NCBI GenBank assembly: GCA_019339365.1
Contig: CP079860.1
Coordinates: 434,001-498,000 of the forward strand
Origin: Vibrio neptunius
Lineage (GTDB): Bacteria; Pseudomonadota; Gammaproteobacteria; Enterobacterales; Vibrionaceae
Direction: 5' to 3'
Length of the DNA stretch: 64,000 nucleotides
A model generated the notes under the pieces. That model ran no database searches, was not told where the DNA came from, and saw nothing but the letters and a program-made list of their open reading frames with translations. The position numbers were made by a program, and so were the translations under genes. This document shows positions 29,801 through 37,667 of the stretch, piece by piece (position 1 is the first letter of the stretch; each line of letters starts with the position of its first letter).

Positions 29801-30062
29801 AAAATTTTAGCATCAGGCTCACAATTACAGCCTTTAAAACGATCGAAAAATTACTCTGATGATGTGCAATCAGTGAGAAATCTGACACTTTGTAGTAACG
29901 AATGGATCAACGGCTGTAGGATTACAACAAGTCGTTTCAATGTTAAGAAATTGGATCTTTGACTCAATCTGCTGCTGCTTTAAAAGAAAGTAGTTTTGAT
30001 TGAAACAAAAAACGAAAACTGGTGGCTAAGTAACAGCTACCCTGCCACCACAGTCTTATCAA

Positions 30063-30542
30063 TCATTGATTGGCGAGTAAGATTTTTCTCATCATATCTG
30101 CAAGTTGGGCTTTTTCTTGTTCATTAAATATGCTCAGCATTCCGTTCATATTTGATAAGTGTGACGCTAAAGCCTCATCGACTAATTGAGCGCCCTGCTG
30201 GGTAAGCGTTACTTTACAACTGCGTCTATCATCGCCACTTGCTAATCGTTCAACAAGACCTCGCTGAACCAACTTTTCAATCCGAGTGCTCATCGCGCCT
30301 GAGGAGATCATCAAGGTTTTGTACATTTCAGTCGGGGTCAGTGGTTGCTTATTTCGCATTAATGTCGCCAGAATATCGAACTCCAACATACTCAGTTGAT
30401 GCTGCTTAAACACATGTTCCAATTGACTGTGCCACAGTCCCTGAACACGCATCAGTCTACCGACAATTCCCATGTCAGAACAATCCAACTCAGGCTTCAC
30501 ATCGCCCCACTGCTTCAAGATGTGGTCGACAGGATCTTGCAT
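30063..30542 (-). CDS. MarR family transcriptional regulator
   Basis: This 159-residue winged-helix repressor has LEFDILATLMRNKQPLTPTEM, ISSGAMSTRIEKLVQRGLVER and the wing ASGDDRRSCKVTLTQQG. It is divergent from an EamA exporter and FMN reductase pair. Two 18-bp palindromes in the shared promoter region are its likely operators. Confidence 0.92.
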   Translation of the reverse strand: MQDPVDHILKQWGDVKPELDCSDMGIVGRLMRVQGLWHSQLEHVFKQHQLSMLEFDILATLMRNKQPLTPTEMYKTLMISSGAMSTRIEKLVQRGLVERLASGDDRRSCKVTLTQQGAQLVDEALASHLSNMNGMLSIFNEQEKAQLADMMRKILLANQ

Positions 30543-30562
30543 ATCTCATCCCTCTACTGATT

Positions 30563-30580
30563 TATCTTTTTAAAAAGATA
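30563..30580. promoter_or_regulatory. 18-bp palindrome, candidate MarR operator 1
   Basis: TATCTTTTTAAAAAGATA is a perfect palindrome 21-38 bp upstream of the MarR start, in the divergent region. Confidence 0.65.
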
Positions 30581-30618
30581 CTTGATTAAAAGACAAAACA
30601 CCATTACTTTATAAAAAG

Positions 30619-30636
30619 TATCTTTCATAAAAGATA
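30619..30636. promoter_or_regulatory. 18-bp palindrome, candidate MarR operator 2
   Basis: TATCTTTCATAAAAGATA repeats the outer arms of the first palindrome, with its start 56 bp away, and lies 39-56 bp before the exporter start. A matching pair is strong evidence for a dimer-binding site. Confidence 0.65.
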
Positions 30637-30674
30637 TTTTTTATAAAGACAAACTGTAACGAAAGGAGGCATCA

Positions 30675-31589
30675 ATGACACGCACACAACGAATCGCAAC
30701 GTTAGCCATTACGGCATTAGCGCCAATGGTCTGGGGAAGTACTTACATCGTCACCACTGAACTTCTGCCTGCCAACAGCCCTTTGTTCGCATCGATGCTG
30801 CGCGCTTTGCCTGCTGGGATAGTATTGGTGTTGTTTTCTCGCACGATTCCAAATGGAAGTTGGTGGGCGAAACTGGCCGTACTTGGCCTACTCAACATCG
30901 GATTTTTTTTCTACTGCCTATTTTATGCTGCCACTTACTTACCCGGTGGTATGGCGGCTCTGATTATGTCCATTCAGCCCATTCTCGTTATGGGGCTGAG
31001 CGTGGTTTTGTTGAGAAGCACATTAACGTTCACGCAAATAGCTGCTAGTGGTTTGGGAATAGGTGGCATCGCTATGCTTGTGGTCAATAACCCAGGTCAA
31101 CTCAATACCTCGGGAGTAGTCATGGGGCTATTCGGTACCGTTAGCATGGCACTAGGCGTGGTGTTAACGAAAAAGTGGGGGCGCCCTGAAAATATGTCCT
31201 TGCTGAGCTTCACTGGCTGGCAATTGTTGTTTGGTGGGCTGATGCTACTCCCTGTCGCCATCAGTGCAGAGGGGTTACCTCAACAAATCACGTTAAAGAA
31301 TGTTGTTGGTTACAGCTATCTGGCAATTGTTGGCGCCATGCTCGCCTACTCACTCTGGTTCCGAGGAATTGAACAGCTCAGCACAGTGTCTGTCTCATTC
31401 CTTGGCTTTCTCAGCAGTGTATCTGCTGTGATCCTCGGTTACCTAGTCCTTGATCAGACTCTGACCTGGGTTCAGCTTATCGGTGCGCTAAGCGTATTGA
31501 TTTCAATTTTGCTGGCGGCATCAGCCCCAACCTATTCAACAATTAAAACAAACACATCATTTATTAATAGTAAAAAGGAACTTGCATGA
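30675..31589 (+). CDS. DMT family (EamA) transporter
   Basis: This 304-residue inner-membrane protein has ten hydrophobic segments arranged as two EamA repeats. Features are APMVWGSTYIVTTELLP near the N-terminus and GYLVLDQTLTWVQLIGALSVL near the end. It resembles RhaT/YedA-type metabolite or drug exporters. The substrate is unknown. AAAGGAGG precedes the ATG. It overlaps the FMN reductase start by ATGA, so the two form one transcript controlled by the divergent MarR protein. Confidence 0.9.
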   Translation: MTRTQRIATLAITALAPMVWGSTYIVTTELLPANSPLFASMLRALPAGIVLVLFSRTIPNGSWWAKLAVLGLLNIGFFFYCLFYAATYLPGGMAALIMSIQPILVMGLSVVLLRSTLTFTQIAASGLGIGGIAMLVVNNPGQLNTSGVVMGLFGTVSMALGVVLTKKWGRPENMSLLSFTGWQLLFGGLMLLPVAISAEGLPQQITLKNVVGYSYLAIVGAMLAYSLWFRGIEQLSTVSVSFLGFLSSVSAVILGYLVLDQTLTWVQLIGALSVLISILLAASAPTYSTIKTNTSFINSKKELA

Positions 31590-32179
31590 AACTTACCATT
31601 ATCTCAGGCAGCCAACGTGCTGACTCACAAAGCCTAAAAGCGGCCCACTATTTATCGACACTGGCAGAGGTTGATTTTACGGATATCGATATTCTCGATC
31701 TCCATCAGCTGAATTTACCACTATGGAATGAAGGCATGTGGTCGGGTAGTGATGAATGGGCCCCTTGGCGAAAGATTGCTACTCAGCTACAAATCAGTGA
31801 TGCATTTGTTTTCATCACCCCGGAGTGGCACGGTATGGCAACGCCAGCTCTAAAGAACTTTTTAATGCTATCGACTGCGAAAGAAATGGCGCACAAACCT
31901 GCTTTAGCTGTCAGTGTTTCGGCAAGTGTTAATGGTGTTTATCCTATTAGTGAAATTCGTTTAACCGGCAGTAAGAATAACCACGCGTGCTTGATTCCGG
32001 ATCACTTAATCTTTCGCAACGCAGAAACTCTGTTCAATTCAGACGGGAGCGTAAATGATGTGAACTTTCATCGCCGTAGTGAGTATACGATGAAGCTGTT
32101 ATCCGCTTATGCACATGCATTAAAACCCGTCCATCGGGATATGGTGAAGGCAGGAAAGTCATTTCAGTATGGAATGTAA
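31586..32179 (+). CDS. NADPH-dependent FMN reductase family protein
   Basis: This 197-residue flavodoxin-fold protein begins MKLTIISGSQRADSQSLKAA, with FITPEWHGMATPALKNF for flavin and substrate binding. It belongs to the NAD(P)H:FMN or quinone/azo reductase group. Coupled with an exporter and a MarR regulator, it may detoxify a quinone-like or nitroaromatic compound. That role is inference. Confidence 0.85.
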   Translation: MKLTIISGSQRADSQSLKAAHYLSTLAEVDFTDIDILDLHQLNLPLWNEGMWSGSDEWAPWRKIATQLQISDAFVFITPEWHGMATPALKNFLMLSTAKEMAHKPALAVSVSASVNGVYPISEIRLTGSKNNHACLIPDHLIFRNAETLFNSDGSVNDVNFHRRSEYTMKLLSAYAHALKPVHRDMVKAGKSFQYGM

Positions 32180-32192
32180 AAAGAAATGAAGC

Positions 32193-32224
32193 ATTCTTGA
32201 GCACATTCAGGCGTGCTCAAGAAT
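32193..32224. repeat. 12-bp inverted repeat between FMN reductase and lipoprotein genes
   Basis: ATTCTTGAGCAC (32193-32204) pairs perfectly with GTGCTCAAGAAT (32213-32224) around an 8-base loop. It lies between two convergent genes and probably acts as a terminator, although the T run is poor. Confidence 0.65.
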
Positions 32225-32236
32225 CCAATCTCAGTA

Positions 32237-32803
32237 TCAACCTTTGACGTGCGGCTGATAATGGTATTTTTCGATATTTTCACCAGTAATGACTTGGATT
32301 TCAAACGGTTCACTGGTATCTAAGCCATTAGTCGCAAGTTTGGAATCATTACGCCACAACCGTGATGGGTAATCCATATTTGGAACATCTCCTACCGCAT
32401 CGAATACGCCACGCTGCAAGATTTTTCCATCTTGGACCAAGTTGACTTTGTACAAATCACGACTGACCGAGTTAATTGTTTCTCCGTACACTCGCACAAT
32501 AAATGCACCATTCGAATAGAGAGAATTTAATAGCTGAGTTTGGTGCTCAACTTTCTCTTGCGACCACAGACCACTTTTCGCCTTTTTAGCGTATATCCCT
32601 TTTGATTGCTCACGAGAAATATACTCAACAGATGTCACCATAGATTGAGACTGATCGAAGTCCACGTTGTACGTGGTATTATTGACATCGATCTCAAACT
32701 GTTTATTTAGGTTATTCACATCTTTTTGTGTAGATGTGTTTGTGCTCTGACAACCCGTTAGTGCGACTAGTACTAAAGCGCTAACTATAGAGCTTCTAAA
32801 CAT
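32237..32803 (-). CDS. Putative lipoprotein of unknown function
   Basis: There are 188 residues from ATG 32803, which has TTGGAG upstream; the frame opens seven codons earlier without a site. The lipobox LTGC has its Cys near residue 18. The mature part is soluble and mixed alpha/beta, with no motif I recognise. It is a single gene. Confidence 0.7.
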   Translation of the reverse strand: MFRSSIVSALVLVALTGCQSTNTSTQKDVNNLNKQFEIDVNNTTYNVDFDQSQSMVTSVEYISREQSKGIYAKKAKSGLWSQEKVEHQTQLLNSLYSNGAFIVRVYGETINSVSRDLYKVNLVQDGKILQRGVFDAVGDVPNMDYPSRLWRNDSKLATNGLDTSEPFEIQVITGENIEKYHYQPHVKG

Positions 32804-32978
32804 TGTTACTCCAACAACTGACAATTTAGTTATAAAACGGGGTGATTATACATATTAGTAACTTATATAAAAGTCATTTATGGGAGCCAGGTTGTAATTG
32901 CCGATCAATTATTTGACAAGATGAATATAAATTCGGGTTTATTTTGAGTGATGTATTAATAATACCCATGACACTCGT

Positions 32979-33668
32979 TTATTCTGTTTCCGATTTCAAG
33001 GCTGCCCAAGAAGAGGGATCGCCTTCTAGCGTCAGCGGATGCAATGGTACATTAGGCTTTGCATAGCTCAACCGATACAACCTTTGGGTTACATGATAGC
33101 TATCCAACCCTGAGATTGTCACCGCTTCCATGGATTCAATATCCACATATCCGTCAGGTTGAATAAATTGATCTGATATCAAGATCTCTTCGACTTCTCC
33201 AATAACCAAACAGGTGTTGTTAGCAGTGATATCAATACATTCACGGAGCTTTAAGCCAATTTTTAAGTTACTTTCTAACACATAAGGTGCAGGAAACCGC
33301 TCAGAAAAGTACGGTGTCAAACCCGTCTCATCAAACTCTGACTGCACTCTCGAGTAGCGTGCAGATGTTTGATGTGCTGCTCTTGCGATGTCTGATTCGA
33401 CGGAGTTGATAGAGAAAAAACCAGACTGTTTGACATTTTCAAGTGTGTGCCTGTCGACACTATTGGGTCTACTTACGAAGCTCAATAGAGGGGGAGAGGA
33501 ACCAATATGGACAACCGAGCTGACAATGGCGAGGTTGTTGTTACCAGTTCCGTCTTGCGTGCCAATCAAGTTGGCGCTTTTAAATCCCGACAAACTGTTT
33601 ATTAACCTAGCTCTCTTGCGCTCGTCCATGGCCTCGAGTTGAGTTTTGGTAAAATTCTTATCTTTCAT
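32979..33668 (-). CDS. Flavin reductase-like domain protein
   Basis: This 229-residue protein has the split-barrel FMN-binding fold: SLSGFKSANLIGTQDGTGNN, SSPPLLSFVSRPNSVDRHTL, SGFFSINSVESDIARAAHQT. It belongs to the flavin reductase / FMN-binding family. The electron partner is unknown. It is a single gene. Confidence 0.85.
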   Translation of the reverse strand: MKDKNFTKTQLEAMDERKRARLINSLSGFKSANLIGTQDGTGNNNLAIVSSVVHIGSSPPLLSFVSRPNSVDRHTLENVKQSGFFSINSVESDIARAAHQTSARYSRVQSEFDETGLTPYFSERFPAPYVLESNLKIGLKLRECIDITANNTCLVIGEVEEILISDQFIQPDGYVDIESMEAVTISGLDSYHVTQRLYRLSYAKPNVPLHPLTLEGDPSSWAALKSETE

Positions 33669-33842
33669 TGGACGTTATTCACACCATTTTGGGCATCAGT
33701 ATTAACAGGCGCATAGTTAAGCCGCCAAGTAGGAAAAGAGTAAAAACAGTATTGCAGTTACTATTAAGGTTGGCCTGAACATGACGTGCTCCCCAAACTA
33801 CACAAAATTAAAACTATTTTACGTCTTATTTATATTATTCGA

Positions 33843-34135
33843 TCAATCGCTTCTCACATGAATGGAGAGGATTCTTTTGGCTTCCAAAGCCACGTCTTTT
33901 CTCTTTTTCCAGGACCAAAGCCTGTCTCTCGCTTCTCTACTGGCTGTATCGAGGTTAATAATGGGGTGCTGTCTGGTTCGATACTATACATCAGTGCTTC
34001 CATTGCGCTCATCTTCCAAGGTTCAAACACATAAAAAATAAGCGTCGGAGTGCCAGAGCGAAGCGCCGCATTAAGCGGTGCATGATCGGTAAGCCTAAGA
34101 TCGCGTTTGAGCCAGACTAGGTTAATCTTTTTCAT
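33843..34135 (-). pseudogene. Internally deleted photolyase/cryptochrome remnant
   Basis: The start at ATG 34135 (site GAGGG) encodes a typical photolyase N-terminus ([20 protein letters not shown] to LIFYVFEPW, residues 1-40). It then joins directly, in frame, to the C-terminal end of the same family ([15 protein letters not shown]). The last part ([20 protein letters not shown] to ILSIHVRSD) is read only if the G4 run 33963-33966 gains a base. The whole FAD-binding and catalytic core, roughly 400 residues by family length, is absent. The junction is at about 34016-34030. It cannot be a working photolyase. It is a true deletion or an assembly collapse. Confidence 0.8.
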
Positions 34136-34214
34136 AGTATCCCTCGTATCATTCTTTGATACGAACAATCTGTAAAACAATATCAATGACATTTAGTAGT
34201 GACGGGTAAGTACT

Positions 34215-34520
34215 ATGAAAATGAGTCTGAGTAAGCTAGAAAAATTCTTCTTTATCGATAAGTTGGTCATTCATTCACTCGACTTGTCACTGTACCAAGC
34301 ATCTGTCGTGATAGAAGGCCAAGAGTTTCATGTGTTGGATGAACAAGGGCAAATGCTAAGAGCCTTGTCAGTAGTTGAAATGCAGAAGAAATGTGCAAAG
34401 CTAAATGTCAAGCATCAATACTTGCGACACACCAGTGCCTATGACGAAATGGTAGGTTGCCCGACAAAAGAATCCAGTAATACCCTGGAAGTGCCATTAG
34501 TTGACAATCAATATTACTGA
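34215..34520 (+). CDS. DUF6482 family protein
   Basis: This is a 101-residue soluble protein with KLEKFFFIDKLVIHSLDLSLYQ and the C-terminal SAYDEMVG, as in DUF6482 proteins of gamma-proteobacteria. The function is unknown. It is divergent from the photolyase remnant. The ATG at 34221 is an alternative start. Confidence 0.75.
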   Translation: MKMSLSKLEKFFFIDKLVIHSLDLSLYQASVVIEGQEFHVLDEQGQMLRALSVVEMQKKCAKLNVKHQYLRHTSAYDEMVGCPTKESSNTLEVPLVDNQYY

Positions 34521-34883
34521 TTAGGGTCAAGAATTACTGGGGTCAACCATCCCGTGAGTTCGGTGTAACAATATCACTTCAGTGTTAGCATCACCGCTGT
34601 TGTCGCGTATTTCTACCGCAGGTCGAGCATACTTGCCATCAACAGCGACTTCATTGTTACGTAAACAGAAAAACCTAACACTAAGCTTGCACATTGCAAA
34701 CCAGTAACCATTGGCTTTGTCGCTGTATCCATAAGGAACTCTATGGCTAACACTGACGATGAAAAAACCATTGATGAATCATGGGCACCCAGCCTACCAA
34801 CACATTTTTTTCACCTCATCGTATTAAATTGTCTGTTTATCCGGTACTTTGCTTAAAGTACTCAATCGGATTCAAGGACGAAT
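34521..34883. other. Intergenic region with a coding-like relic on the minus strand
   Basis: There is no intact gene over 60 residues. On the minus strand from about 34780 to 34539 a frame reads GYSDKANGYWFAMCKLSV and KYARPAVEIRDNSGDANTE with good composition, but it has no usable start upstream and only 55 codons after its first ATG. It may be a decayed gene. On the plus strand a 37-codon frame starts at 34743 after AAGGAA. Neither is supported well enough to call. Confidence 0.35.
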
Positions 34884-35763
34884 ATGTTGGAGCAGGTTAT
34901 CGGGATTCTATTCCCGGTCTTCGCCTTGGTTTTAGTCGGTTTTTCTGTTGGACGCTGGCTCAAACCTGACTTTCGCCCAATCAATCGCATCAATATGGAT
35001 GCATTTACGCCAGCATTAGTGTTTTCATCCTTAGTCTCTATGCCGCTGGACACCGAACAAGTCCCGTTGCTGAGCGCCTCATTAATCGCGGTGCTCTTGC
35101 CAGGGGTTTTAATGGTCCCCATCTGTAAACTTGCAGGCCTGCGTTATAAAGCATGGGCTCCCCCTCACATGTTTCGTAACAGTGGTAATCTGGCGATTCC
35201 ACTCTTTACCTATACCTTTGGTGATACAGCCTTGGCATCCGCAGTGCTATTGTTCGTTGTTTCAGCCTGTATCCACGTGAGTCTTGGACTCGCGCTGCTA
35301 AGTGAAGGAAACCCTTTTAAGCAAGTCATTCGTATGCCGGTCTTTCTCGCTGCATTTGCCGCCATGGTGCTTAACCTGAGCGGGCTCGGTGTGTGGGAAC
35401 CATTTTATGAAGCGACGGCGTTGCTTGGCCAGGCGGCAGTACCAGTAATGCTACTCTCACTGGGTGCACAGATGTGTAATATGCGATTGAGCGGGCTTAG
35501 AGTGGGGATTTTCTGCACTATTCAGTCTCTGGCAACGGGTGCAGCCGCTTTCTGGATTAATTTATACCTTTATCCCTCTGCCAGCCATGCAGTTACAAAT
35601 GATGGTGCTATTTACTATGCTCCCACCCGCCGTCATGAATTATATGTTTGCAGAACGATTTAACATCGAGCCAAATCGTGTGGCATCCATGGTACTGTTT
35701 GGCAACTTCTTCAGTATTCTAACCTTACCACTATTATTAACTTTCGCTCTGTCCCTCAATTGA
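34884..35763 (+). CDS. AEC family (auxin efflux carrier-like) transporter (one-base break near 35549-35563)
   Basis: About 292 residues once the break is corrected. The frame from ATG 34884 (site CAAGGA) runs to AAFWINLY and then leaves phase. The following frame encodes FIPLPAMQLQMMVLFTMLPPAVMNYMFAERF and a final membrane segment to 35763. Deleting one base between 35549 and 35563 joins them. There are about ten membrane helices, the usual AEC N-terminus (ILFPVFALVLVGFSVGRWL) and the FRNSGNLAIPLF motif. It probably exports a small organic acid or amino-acid derivative. Its 3' end overlaps soxR by 27 bp. Confidence 0.82.
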
Positions 35764-36201
35764 CCATTCTTCGGGATTAGTGAGCATTGTTTTCCCTTTG
35801 AATGTTTCAGCACGGACGTCCTGTGGGTTGTAAATGGCACAAGATTCCATCGATAAACAGCCACAACCGATGCAGCCTCCTAGGTCATCCTGCAATGCTT
35901 TGAGCTGTTGAATTCGATGGTCCAGCAAGTCATGCCACCCTGAGGCCATCCGCTCCCATTGCTGACGATTGGGTGCTTGATGTTTAGGTAAATGAGACAG
36001 AGACCGGGCAATCTCTTCCAATGTCAGTCCAACTTCCTGCGCGGCTTTGATTACAGCGATTCGGCGTAACACACTGCGGTGATAGCGACGTTGATTGCCT
36101 TGATTCCGCCAACTGAAGATAAGCCCCTTCTGCTCGTAAAAGTGCAACGCAGAGACTTTTACCCCAGCACGCTTTGCGACCTCTCCGACGGTCATTTCCA
36201 T
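35737..36201 (-). CDS. soxR: Redox-sensitive transcriptional activator SoxR
   Basis: This 154-residue MerR-family protein has an N-terminal winged HTH (TVGEVAKRAGVKVSALHFYEQ) and a dimerisation helix. The [2Fe-2S] cluster motif Cys110-Cys113-Cys115-Cys121 (CIGCGCLSMESC) has exactly the SoxR spacing. Oxidation of the cluster by redox-cycling compounds activates transcription. No soxS gene is next to it. The neighbour is an MFS exporter with a SoxR box in its promoter. Confidence 0.95.
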   Translation of the reverse strand: MEMTVGEVAKRAGVKVSALHFYEQKGLIFSWRNQGNQRRYHRSVLRRIAVIKAAQEVGLTLEEIARSLSHLPKHQAPNRQQWERMASGWHDLLDHRIQQLKALQDDLGGCIGCGCLSMESCAIYNPQDVRAETFKGKTMLTNPEEWSIEGQSES

Positions 36202-36253
36202 ATACCTCTCCTTCCTTTCTGGCTATCTCAGTTAAATAAACACAAAAAAGCGC

Positions 36254-36284
36254 TTTACCTTAAGTTAACTTGAGGTTTTAGAGT
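36254..36284 (+). promoter_or_regulatory. SoxR-dependent promoter of the MFS exporter
   Basis: CCTTAAGTTAACTTGAGG at 36258-36275 differs at one base from the E. coli soxS operator as I recall it (CCTCAAGTTAACTTGAGG). It lies between a -35 TTTACC (36254-36259) and a -10-like TAGAGT (36279-36284), separated by 19 bp, the overlong spacing typical of MerR/SoxR-activated promoters. It points toward the MFS gene. Confidence 0.85.
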
Positions 36285-36316
36285 AACACCAAGTTGGCTT
36301 GCAGTGGAGAATAACA

Positions 36317-37528
36317 ATGCAATTAATTATGAAAAATAGAACCATGCCCTACTTGAGTGGCCGTTTCTTTGATGGAATTTCTTCCGGTTTATTTATGATG
36401 GCTTTACCTTGGGTCATGCTGGAAACGCCAGGCATGGGCCCTTTTGTGGCTATGGTCGCCTTAGCGTGTACAGCAATTTCTTTTTTCCTGACCCCTTTGT
36501 TTTCCACTCTTATCGACAGGTATTCAAGAAAGTCGATTCTGGTAATAGTGCAAATATTGCAATCCTTTACCGCTGCTATCGTCATGTTGGCCTACGGACT
36601 AGGCATTGAATCAAACTGGTTGCTGGCTATGGCACAATTAGTCTTCTGGGTTTCAAGCAACCTTGCTTGGACTGCAAACAACGCTTTTACACAGGAAAAC
36701 TATGACCCACATGAGTACGCGGCGATTTCAGGCAAACAGGAAATCATTCTACAGGGGACGACTTTGGGTGCTGGCGCGTTGGGCGTTGTCTTACTGCAAA
36801 TCTGGGGCATGCTCGAATTTGCGGCGTTTGCCACGGCAGCATCTGGCTTATCAACGTTAAGCTATTTAGTGACGCCATATCGTCACAAGTTACGTCAGAG
36901 CAAAACCACCTCCTTTATTGGCCAAATGAGAGAGAGTAAGGATATCTTTACCGCTCAGCCTCGCTTTTACGCATTCTTATTACTCTCAGCATTGAGTTAT
37001 CCGATCCTGACCTTCTTAAGCAAGCTGGTGCCGATCTGGTTTTCTGAAATCGGGCTCTCGGGAGACTGGTATGCTGGCTACAACATCGCCTTTGGCTTGG
37101 GGTCTTTAATGACAGGTTTGTTTGTCGCAAAATTGCTCAATCTGGCATCTCATCAGTCCACCATGCTGTACTCAATGACCATAGCGTCCATAATGCTGAT
37201 TGGCATGAGCTTCTCTACTCACCCAGCATACTTATTGATATTCACGCTGTTTTTCGGTTCATTTAACGCTCTCAATCGCATTGCTCGAACCAATTGGATG
37301 CACCTTACCATTAGGGTTGACCAGAGAGGTCGAGCCGATGGTGGATTGCAGATGTTTGCCACCATGGCGCAGAGCGTCAGCTATACAATAATCGCTTTAT
37401 TGAGCCATTATGAGCTTACTCAATATGGCTTCATACTGGCGGCAGTCATTATGATAGGCGCAGCGTTAACGATGCATAAGCTCAACAAACACAATGATAT
37501 TGAGCCAGAGGTCGTTGTTCAGAACTAA
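36317..37528 (+). CDS. MFS transporter, SoxR-controlled
   Basis: There are 403 residues from ATG 36317, which has GGAG just upstream; a TTG frame start at 36299 is less likely. It has about twelve membrane helices and the MFS loop motif STLIDRYSRKSIL between helices 2 and 3. It is probably a proton-coupled exporter. The SoxR box in its promoter suggests the substrate is a redox-cycling compound such as a phenazine, quinone or pyocyanin-like molecule. The substrate is inferred from regulation only. Confidence 0.85.
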   Translation: MQLIMKNRTMPYLSGRFFDGISSGLFMMALPWVMLETPGMGPFVAMVALACTAISFFLTPLFSTLIDRYSRKSILVIVQILQSFTAAIVMLAYGLGIESNWLLAMAQLVFWVSSNLAWTANNAFTQENYDPHEYAAISGKQEIILQGTTLGAGALGVVLLQIWGMLEFAAFATAASGLSTLSYLVTPYRHKLRQSKTTSFIGQMRESKDIFTAQPRFYAFLLLSALSYPILTFLSKLVPIWFSEIGLSGDWYAGYNIAFGLGSLMTGLFVAKLLNLASHQSTMLYSMTIASIMLIGMSFSTHPAYLLIFTLFFGSFNALNRIARTNWMHLTIRVDQRGRADGGLQMFATMAQSVSYTIIALLSHYELTQYGFILAAVIMIGAALTMHKLNKHNDIEPEVVVQN

Positions 37529-37667
37529 AACACCATCATGTAGTTCGATAAATTCGGGCTGGATCGACAGAAAACCAGAAAATACGTACCGACTGGGTAG
37601 GGATATCTGAATCTTTGACCTAAATTTATTAGGTAGTACATTAAATATACCACCAAGGAGTTGGTGC

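Larger units (their letters stand above)
29668..30062. other. Intergenic region upstream of the pullulanase gene
   Basis: This is 395 bp with no gene. It holds the pullulanase promoter and two MalT-like boxes (given separately). The end near 30062 is the 3' side of the marR-like gene. Confidence 0.55.

Noticed and set aside
34743..34856. 37-codon plus-strand frame after AAGGAA
   Set aside because: Too short and without recognisable features; kept only as a note in the intergenic entry.
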